Part shown: piece after piece, positions 57,219 to 64,000 of the stretch
Numbering within the stretch: position 1 is the first letter of the stretch
Layout: every line of letters starts with the position of its first letter
NCBI RefSeq assembly: GCF_902686445.1
Contig: NC_062232.1
Coordinates: 92,242,932-92,306,931, forward strand
Source of the DNA: Sciurus carolinensis
Lineage: Eukaryota > Chordata > Mammalia > Rodentia > Sciuridae
DNA: 64,000 nt
Direction of reading: 5' to 3'
Program-made: the position numbers and the translations under genes
The notes under the pieces: model-generated
Databases searched by the model: none
What the model saw: only the letters and a program-made list of their open reading frames with translations
Told to the model about the DNA's origin: nothing

Positions 57219-58005
57219 ACACTTCCTAATGCCTCAGTCATAGAGGAAGTGCCTGGGAAGTGGGGTTTCTCATCAAAAATAAGTTTATGAGGGTAAAATC
57301 ATCCTCCTAGCACAACAGTACCAAAAAAAAATGCCTAATATTTGTTTCCATTGCTCTTGCTCTTGCCTCAACTTGACTATACCACAAGCTGTCCAGTCAA
57401 TTGAAACTCTAAATTATAGATCCCCTTTGGACCAATATGGAATTAAAAGTTAAGATTTTAGATTAATAATGGCATTTATTTTCTAAGCATTAATTTTAAA
57501 AAAGGAAAGCAACAGTACATTAAGAATTGTGAAGAATTTAAAACTTAGCTGACCAAATTCTTACCATGCCACACAAACACAATAGGTAATCAATGAATGG
57601 CAACTATTCTTATTATTAAACCTTTTCAAAAAACTCCTAGCTGACTATAACACCTTCAATAATTGCTACTACTCTGAGTGAATTTTGCCCAGCAGTCCAA
57701 AATCAGAAAAAAGTTTTTCCATAATACCATAGCTGTTGATAGAGATCTTCTGGTCCTCAGTAGGGCACACCCACAGGGGCCCCAGTTGGTAAAATATGCA
57801 GACTGAGTATGCATCCCAATTAAAAGAAGGCAACTTTATTGTATTTAAATTATACTTAAATGAAACTGAAACTTAAAAAGAAGCTATATGATTGTGTTTG
57901 TGTATGTGAGAGAAAAAAAAAGTGTGTATGTATAATCTGACCACTTATCACCATCTTAAGTGCAACTAACTTGATCCAAGCCATATTTGTCTCTCAAGAT
58001 TTTTA
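57219..58005. other. Intergenic, no recognised feature
   Basis: AT-rich; no repeat or gene seen. Confidence 0.4.
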
Positions 58006-58009
58006 TAAT

Positions 58010-58240
58010 AGCCTCATTTAGATTACACTTTCCCTACCAGAACTCCTGATGGGCTTTCCCTGCTCCTTTTCCTCATAACATCTATCAACTGCTGTCAATT
58101 TCCATAATTTATTTATTTACTATGCCTATTGTTTGACTCTTTACAGATAAGTGTAAATCCCACCAGGGCAGGCTTCCCCAGTTACAAGGTAGTCACTCAA
58201 TAAAATTTAGTTGACTAAGTGAATTTTGACTGTTATTTTG
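58010..58240. repeat. Old L2-type 3' end
   Basis: TTTATTTATTTACTATGCCT, AAATCCCACCAGGGCAGGCT and GTAGTCACTCAATAAAATTT match the widespread 'gggcaggg ... ctcaataaa' L2-type end. Confidence 0.6.
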
Positions 58241-58244
58241 AAAC

Positions 58245-59365
58245 CGTTTTCTCTTGCTTCTGAAACTACTGTCTCCTAATCATTGTCCGACCTTTTTGGT
58301 TGCCAGTTCTTGTTCCTTTCTATAGTCCTACTTTTAGCTATCCCTTATGTGTGGGTCTGTTTGAGGATGCTTCCATAGTCTGTTTTATTCATATCTATGT
58401 CTCTAGCTCCCATCTATATTTGACTCCAAAATAAATATCTCCAGCCCATGTCAAATCCAGAAACTTACTGTAAATCTAATGCCTGTTCCAACTCTCCACT
58501 AATATGTCCCAAAGACACTCATCTTAAGTTATCCAAGAAAAACCATTTATCATATCAGATCCATTCCTTGGTGTTCTCCCTCTCATTACCACCAAGTCAG
58601 ATGGCTAGGCACCCTCTTTGAGTGCCCCTTCATAGGATTTACCCTTACTATTTCCTCAGTTAACAAGTTTTCCTGATTAGTCTCATTAAATATCTATTAA
58701 ATCATTCCTTTCTTTTTGCACACAGTATTATTTGGGGATAATTCAGTAATCCAGGAAAATAAAAAATGAAAGCCTGAGGGAACTGGTCTCTCAGCTTCCA
58801 CTCTTGGTACCCTTCTAATTCACACTGCTGCTAGTGCTGTTGCTAAAAAGAAAATCTGAATAGGTGATGCCCTGGTTTTAATTTTTTCCATGGACTCTGG
58901 CACAGTCAGGATGAGCCTCTGGCTCTGTAGGACATCTCCTTATGTGGCTCTTGCCATGAAGTTCAAGAGTTTCTATATTACTTTTAGAACAGAAAGTATA
59001 GCTCCTAGATACAGGTCCACAAAGAGATGCAGGGACTCCATAGGAGAGTCTCATCAAGAAATCAAAATTGGAACTTGAGAAAGCAATGACAAATAGTGAC
59101 AAACATTCAATTTCCTTAAAAATGGAAAAAAACAAGTAAGTAAGGGGAATAAAATCAACTATATCAACAAAATTGAAAATACAAGCTTATTTGGAAATTA
59201 TTTTTTAGGAAAGAATTCATAAAAGTCAATAAGTATAGGGGGAAAAAAAAACTTGAAAAGGAGTCATAGATTTAGCCCCCAAATATTCCAAGCCAATTTC
59301 TTGTTATAATGGGTAAAACCCATAAAATCTTCCAAAAAGGTTTTTGTTACTCTTTTGTTTTGTTT
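58245..59365. other. Intergenic, old unassigned repeats
   Basis: Around 58500-58620 the wording resembles old L2-like sequence. No gene seen in either strand. Confidence 0.35.
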
Positions 59366-59369
59366 TATC

Positions 59370-59446
59370 TTTTTTTGGTACTAGGGACTGAACCCAGGGG
59401 CATCATTCTACCACTAAGCTACATCTCTAGTTCTTTTTTATTTTTC
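59370..59446 (-). repeat. ID half of a B1-dID or ID SINE, truncated
   Basis: TTTTTTTGGTACTAGGGACT, GAACCCAGGGGCATCATTCT and CTAAGCTACATCTCTAGTTC; the B1 half is missing. Confidence 0.85.
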
Positions 59447-59454
59447 GAATTTTT

Positions 59455-59545
59455 TTTAATTAAACTTTTTAAAAATTTTTACAGACTGCATTTTGATTCA
59501 TTGTACACAAATGGGCTACAACTTTTCATTTCTATGGTGTTTGTC
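59455..59545 (-). repeat. LINE-1 3' tail, inverted
   Basis: TTTTTACAGACTGCATTTTG, ATTCATTGTACACAAATGGG and CTACAACTTTTCATTTCTAT are the reverse of the tail at 55.25 kb. Confidence 0.85.
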
Positions 59546-59549
59546 ACTA

Positions 59550-60090
59550 TTTGTTATTGCCTTCTCAAGTTCCATTTCTGAGTTTTTGCTTTGATTTTAA
59601 AGCTGTGCTGCTCAATTCATAATCATTATAATCCTTTTCCTAATGAATAGCCTTCTATAGTGGTTCCATTAAGACTCGTGACCTAGACTACAGTCAAGTC
59701 CTTCTTGCTTTATTTTCCAACTCTGTCTATCCTGTGTTTTCAGACTTCCTGTGAAAGTTTAGGATGTATGTCAAGTAAAACTTTTTTAATGTATTCTAGA
59801 ATTCATTGTATTTTAATAAAAATTAGACTATTTAATTTTTAATTATCTGAAATTTTAATGTTCCTTGAATGACTTGTCTAATTTTGAGTATCTTTGTTTT
59901 CTATTTAGATATATATATATTATAAAAAGCTTATAACTATTTAATACAAAAAAGCTAAGTATGAGTATAGAATAATCTGTAATTTGCAGTTAAGTCAAAA
60001 GCGAGATATAGAACACTGTGCATAGAAAGTCACCATTGGTACATAAAAAGGAATTAATGATAAAATAAATGTATTCCTGTTGTTTTAGTA
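59550..60090. other. Intergenic, no recognised feature
   Basis: AT-rich; no gene or repeat that I can name. Confidence 0.4.
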
Positions 60091-60110
60091 AACAAAAATC
60101 AAAATTGAGG

Positions 60111-60225
60111 ACTGGGGTTGTGGCTCAGTGTCAGAGCGCTTGCCTAGCATGGGTGAGACCCTGGGTTCCATCCTCAAAACCACATAAAAATAAATAAATA
60201 AAATGAAGGTGAAATTCTTAAAAAG
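60111..60225 (+). repeat. ID SINE with exact 15-base target duplication
   Basis: ACTGGGGTTGTGGCTCAGTG, GAGCGCTTGCCTAGCATGGG and an A-rich tail. AAATCAAAATTGAGG is repeated exactly at 60096-60110 and 60226-60240. It inserted at the 5' edge of an older ID. Confidence 0.95.
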
Positions 60226-60240
60226 AAATCAAAATTGAGG

Positions 60241-60312
60241 CAGATTAGTGGTAGGGCATTTGCCTAGCATGTTTGAGACCCTTGATCCAATCCCTAGCAC
60301 CTCAAAAAGAAA
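60241..60312 (+). repeat. Older ID SINE
   Basis: AGTGGTAGGGCATTTGCCTA, GCATGTTTGAGACCCTTGAT and CCAATCCCTAGCACCTC; split from its 5' flank by the younger ID. Confidence 0.88.
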
Positions 60313-60763
60313 GGAAATTTGTTGATCACTTAGCCAGGGAGGAGTACAAAGAGATGGTGAAGAACATTGCCTGTATTATGTAATAGAAAATGCTTCTGTA
60401 TAATAATTCTGTAGGAAAAGCATATAAACTTGATGATGTAATTAGTTATGAGGCTGAGAACCCATGGACAAGTAAGGAGGAGAAGATATTTTTGCTCTGG
60501 TCATTAGAGAAGAATCTTCCAATTGTTCCCATCCCATGGGGCTTGGATTTGTTTTTCCAGTTGCTGCAAGTCAACCTCCATCCTAGAAGGAAGCTAACTA
60601 ATTTTCCTCTCATTTTGATGCTTAGGAAGGCGTGGTCCTTGGCTAGCAATCTGGAATTGATCTATTTAGCATTCTTGGAAATGATCCTACTGTGATGTAG
60701 ATCTAGACACATAGAGGTATTTTATTTTAGATTGAAGTGAGTTCTTAAAATTTGTCCCTGAGA

Positions 60764-60948
60764 AGCCAGGCATGGTAGCACACACCTGTAATTCCAGCAG
60801 CTTAGGAAACTGAGACAGGAGGATTGTGAGTTCAAGGCCAGTCTCAGCAATATAGCAAGACATCTCTAAATAAGATATTAAAAACGGCTGGGGATGTGGC
60901 TCAGTGGTTAAGTACCTCTGGGTTCGAGCCCAAGTACCCCCCCAAAAA
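60764..60948 (+). repeat. B1-dID SINE
   Basis: AGCCAGGCATGGTAGCACAC to GGGTTCGAGCCCAAGTACCC. Imperfect duplication TTGTCC(C)TGAGA at 60752-60763 and 60950-60960. The ID half has a consensus B box GGTTCGAGCC. Confidence 0.93.
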
Positions 60949-61019
60949 ATTGTCCTGAGACCTAAATTCCAAATAGTTTACCAGGAAAGAAGATCTACAC
61001 TTAAAACCAGATCAATAAT

Positions 61020-61020
<1 letters not shown>

Positions 61021-61072
<52 letters not shown>
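61021..61072. repeat. (TA)5(TG)21 microsatellite
   Basis: ATATATATAT followed by an uninterrupted GT run. Confidence 0.96.
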
Positions 61073-61074
<2 letters not shown>

Positions 61075-61344
61075 CCAGTCCTGGGATACAAGGCAATGCC
61101 CTTCTCTGGACGGAGTTTCTTTAGAGAGATGGAATGTGCCAGGGCCTAGTTCAGCTTGGTACAGATTATGGACTTTTCCTGTGACCTTCATCATCTAGGA
61201 GGAACATCTGCAAACAACAGCGTAAATGATACAAAGAAAGGAGATGATATCCCTCTGCCAGATCTGAGAAGTAGGGTAAGAAAGGGGTTTAAACAAATGT
61301 TTGCATATCCTCAGTGGACTCAGAGCATGGAAACAGTGGAAGCA

Positions 61345-61575
61345 TCAAGGACTATGGAGTTAGACCAACCTTGATTCAAATCCTGCCTCTACCACCTAAT
61401 AATCCTGTGAGTTTGATCCACTTCCTTAACCTTCCCAGGCTTTCACTTCCTCATCAACCAAAGCTGGAATATTTATACCCATGTAAAATGTTTCATAATG
61501 ATTGAGACCATGTCATGGGGTAATGCAAGGCACAGGGTTTGGCAAACAATATGTTCTTGATAAATGATACTTTTC
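61345..61575 (+). repeat. MIR SINE, near full length
   Basis: GGAGTTAGACCAACCTTGAT, TCAAATCCTGCCTCTACCAC, CTTAACCTTCCCAGGCTTTC and GGCACAGGGTTTGGCAAACA cover most of MIR. Confidence 0.9.
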
Positions 61576-61769
61576 CCCTTTCCTATCCAGCTTCAGATTG
61601 TACGTTCTGTGAGCCTGTAAAACCAAGAATCCTCGGGATCAGAGCTGCTTCTTTTTGAATTGGTCCAGTTTGCATAGCTAAGTCTTTGTTCCTCTCTTTA
61701 GGACCAATTAGAAACAACGAAGAGAGAAACAGAGCATTTATTAAAAGAAGGTGTTTCCCAAAAGCTCCT

Positions 61770-62165
61770 GTGTTGATGCAGGAATGTTCAGAGGTGAAAT
61801 GACTGGATTATGAGAGTCATAACCTAATGAGTCCATCCTAGTTTGAATAAGAATGACTGGATATTAATCGTTAGCAGATATTTCATGACTCGAAGAGGTG
61901 GCATGACTGGAGGCATGCACTAGAAGTTTCCATCTTCCCTGAACCCCTTCCCCACTCCTCTGTGCTTCCTGGCTACCCTGAACAAAGCAGCATTCCTCCA
62001 CCATGCCCTTCTGCCATGATGTTCTGCCTTACCTTGGGCCCAAAACAATGGAATTGGCCCACCATGAACTGAACCTCTGAAACCATGGGCCCAAATAAAC
62101 TTTGCCTCCTCTTAGTTGTTTTCGTTGGGCATTTTGGTCACAGCGATGAAAAACTGACTAACACA
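61770..62165 (+). mobile_element. ERVL-MaLR-like solo LTR
   Basis: Begins TGTGTTGATGCAGG, contains CCATGATGTTCTGCCTTACC and CCCAAATAAACTTTGCCTCC (its poly(A) signal), and ends CTGACTAACACA, so it has the TG...CA ends. Layout and wording fit a MaLR-class LTR. No internal retroviral genes are attached. Confidence 0.75.
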
Positions 62166-62474
62166 GGAGCATTAAAAAGGGCCTAGTGCACCGTTTTTTA
62201 AATAATGTTTGTTTTCCTTCATCATAAAAGTGGTACAAGCCCCATGTTTACTTTAAGTGCTATTTAATATTATTAAGATGACAATATTCCCCAAACTAAT
62301 CCACAAATTCTGGCTTCTCTGCAGAAATTAACAAATTAATCCTAAAAGTCCTAAGGAAATGCAGGAGATGCAGAATAACTGAAACAATCTTGAAAAAGAA
62401 CAAAGTTAGTTGTCTCACACTTCCTGATTGCAAAACTTAATACAAAGCTATTGTGATCAAAAGAGTATGGTATT

Positions 62475-62613
62475 ACCCTATGTACATGTATGATTACACA
62501 AATGGTATGAATCTACATTGTGTCCAACCATAGAAAGGAAATGATGTATCCCATTTGTGTACAATGAATCTAAATGCAGTCTGTAAAAAATTTAAAATAA
62601 ATAAATAATTTTA
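62475..62613 (+). repeat. Nested LINE-1 3' tail, first
   Basis: CATGTATGATTACACAAATG to TTTAAAATAAATAAATAA. Duplication AAAAGAG(T/C)ATGGTATT at 62459-62474 and 62614-62629 shows insertion into the older L1. Confidence 0.94.
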
Positions 62614-63290
62614 AAAAGAGCATGGTATTGGCATAACAATAGATTTAAAGATCAATAGAATAGAATTGAGACTCCAAAAATAAGCTCATATTTGTGGTAC
62701 ATTAATTTTCAACAAGAATTCCAAGACTTCAATGGGGAAAGAATGATCTTTTCAAAAAATGGTGTTAAAACAACTGGATATCCACGTTTAAGAGGATGAA
62801 TTTGGACACTTACTGCCCACCATATACAAAAATAAATCCAAGTGAATCCAAGACATAAACATAAAAGATAAAATTTCAAAAATCTTAAAAGAACACATAG
62901 ACTTAAATCTTTATGACATTGAACTAAACAATGGTTTCTTAGATATCACACCAAAGCAATAAATAACAAAAGAAAAAAATAGCTAAATTAGGCATCAACA
63001 AAATTAAAAATTCTGTGCTTTACAGAACATCATTAAGAAATAGAAAAGACAACCCACAAAATTGGAACTCACATATCTGTTAAATGATTTAGATCCAGAA
63101 TATAGAACACCTACAATTCAATAATAAAATGATAAATTACCTAATTAAAAATGGGCAAAGGACTTAAAATCTTCATACTACAGTGACATAGTCATGTCAA
63201 TGTTTATAGCAGCTCAATTCACAATAGCTAAGCTATGGAACCAATGTAGGTGCCCTTTGACAGATGAATGCATAAAGAAAATGTGGTATA

Positions 63291-63382
63291 CAAGAATGGG
63301 AAGTTATATTCATGTATGTATAATATGCCAAAGTACCCTCCACTGTCATGTATATCTAAAAAGAATAAAGAAAAATTTTAAA
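63291..63382 (+). repeat. Nested LINE-1 3' tail, second
   Basis: CAAGAATGGGAAGTTATATT to AAAAATTTTAAAA. Duplication AAAGAAAATGTG(G/C)TATA at 63274-63290 and 63383-63399. Confidence 0.93.
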
Positions 63383-63827
63383 AAAGAAAATGTGCTATAT
63401 ATACACAGGGTAATATTACTCAGTCATAAAGAAGAATGAAATTTTGGCATTTGCTGGTAAATGGATAGAACTAGAGACTGTCATACTAAGTGAAATAAGC
63501 CAATCCCCAAAAATCAAAGGCAGAATGTTTTCTCTGATATGCAGATGCTAAAACACAATAATGGAGGGAGGGAAGAATAGGAGTTCATTGGAGTAGACAA
63601 AGGGGAAGGAAGGGAAGGGAGGAGGAATGGGAATAGGAAAGTAGAATGAATCAGACATAACTTTCCTTTGTTTATATATGAATACACGACCAGTGTAACT
63701 CCACATCATGTACAACCACAAGAATGGGATTCTGATTAGAGTAAGTTATATTCCATGTATGAATAATATGCCAAATGCACTCTACTGTCACATGTATCTA
63801 AAAAGAACAAATAGAAAATAAAATTTA

Positions 63828-64000
63828 AAAACTGGGCAAAGGATCTGAATAAAAATTATAGCAACACAATTCATAATAGCCAAACTATGGAACCAGCCCA
63901 GGTGTCCATCAATGGATGAATGGGTAAAGAAAATGTGGTATGCAGTTTTATTCAGCTATACAGAAGAATAAAATGGTGTGATTTGCAGGGAAATGGATGC
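63828..64000 (+). mobile_element. Second LINE-1 ORF2 remnant, runs off the window
   Basis: CTGGGCAAAGGATCTGAATA, AACACAATTCATAATAGCCA, AGGTGTCCATCAATGGATGA: the same ORF2 segment as at 63150-63290, restarting directly after the A-tail of the first L1. It also lacks the middle of this region. Confidence 0.88.

Larger units (their letters stand above)
62225..63827 (+). mobile_element. LINE-1 ORF2 and 3'UTR remnant, internally deleted and interrupted
   Basis: L1 ORF2 text: CTTCCTGATTGCAAAACTTA, AGATCAATAGAATAGAATTG, TTGGACACTTACTGCCCACC, then a jump to the C-terminal part TTCACAATAGCTAAGCTATG, then 3'UTR and an A-rich end near 63810-63827. Two younger L1 tails sit inside. Many stops and a large internal deletion, so it is dead. 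Confidence 0.92.

Noticed and set aside
63194..63439. 81-codon plus-strand open frame near the end
   Set aside because: Reads L1 ORF2 remnants and then runs into a nested L1 tail; repeat-derived.
52690..64000. Exons of CAPN6, the neighbour downstream of PAK3 in other mammals
   Set aside because: No calpain-like coding segment seen on either strand; in human the gene begins well beyond the PAK3 end, so it is probably outside the window.

Overview
This is mammalian nuclear DNA, most likely from a squirrel-family rodent (ground squirrel, marmot or relative). The lineage call rests on the repeats: many ID SINEs with a long A-rich tail, B1-dID dimers (a B1 half joined to an ID half), and repeated copies of one L1 3' tail ending in a TGTACACAAATGGG-like block. 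These sit among much older MIR, L2-like, MER5-type and L1 remnants shared by placental mammals.

The only gene I can demonstrate is PAK3 on the + strand, X-linked in other mammals. Positions 4326 to 45816 hold its last eight coding exons. Spliced, they give 866 coding bases plus a stop, with every splice phase matching. This is codons 257-544 of the 544-residue isoform plus two bases of codon 256. The product is the end of the autoregulatory region and the whole Ser/Thr kinase domain, ending in the PAK3-specific tail KNSSR. The N-terminal regulatory half (p21/CRIB and autoinhibitory regions) lies upstream of the window.

Layout: 1-4325 is the intron before the kinase exons, with L2-like and ID repeats and one good CTCF-like motif. 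4390-21841 is a 17.5 kb intron filled with L1, B1-dID, ID and MIR copies. 21842-25881 is a cluster of five exons carrying the ATP site, catalytic loop and activation loop. 25882-42038 is a 16.2 kb intron with a repeat-free, homeobox-motif-rich block near 27 kb that is a good enhancer candidate. 42039-45816 holds the last two coding exons. 45817 to about 52.68 kb is almost free of young repeats and is best read as the long PAK3 3'UTR, with poly(A) signals close to the stop and at the far end. From 52.8 kb to the end is intergenic DNA with stacked young SINE and L1 insertions, a MaLR-like LTR and an unidentified stretch that might be a decayed pseudogene.

No CRISPR, operon, phage or other prokaryotic feature is present. 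Nearly all short open reading frames in the window are chance or repeat-derived. I found no convincing undescribed system; the best leads are the long 3'UTR, the CTCF-like site, the 27 kb enhancer candidate and the layered retroposon insertions.
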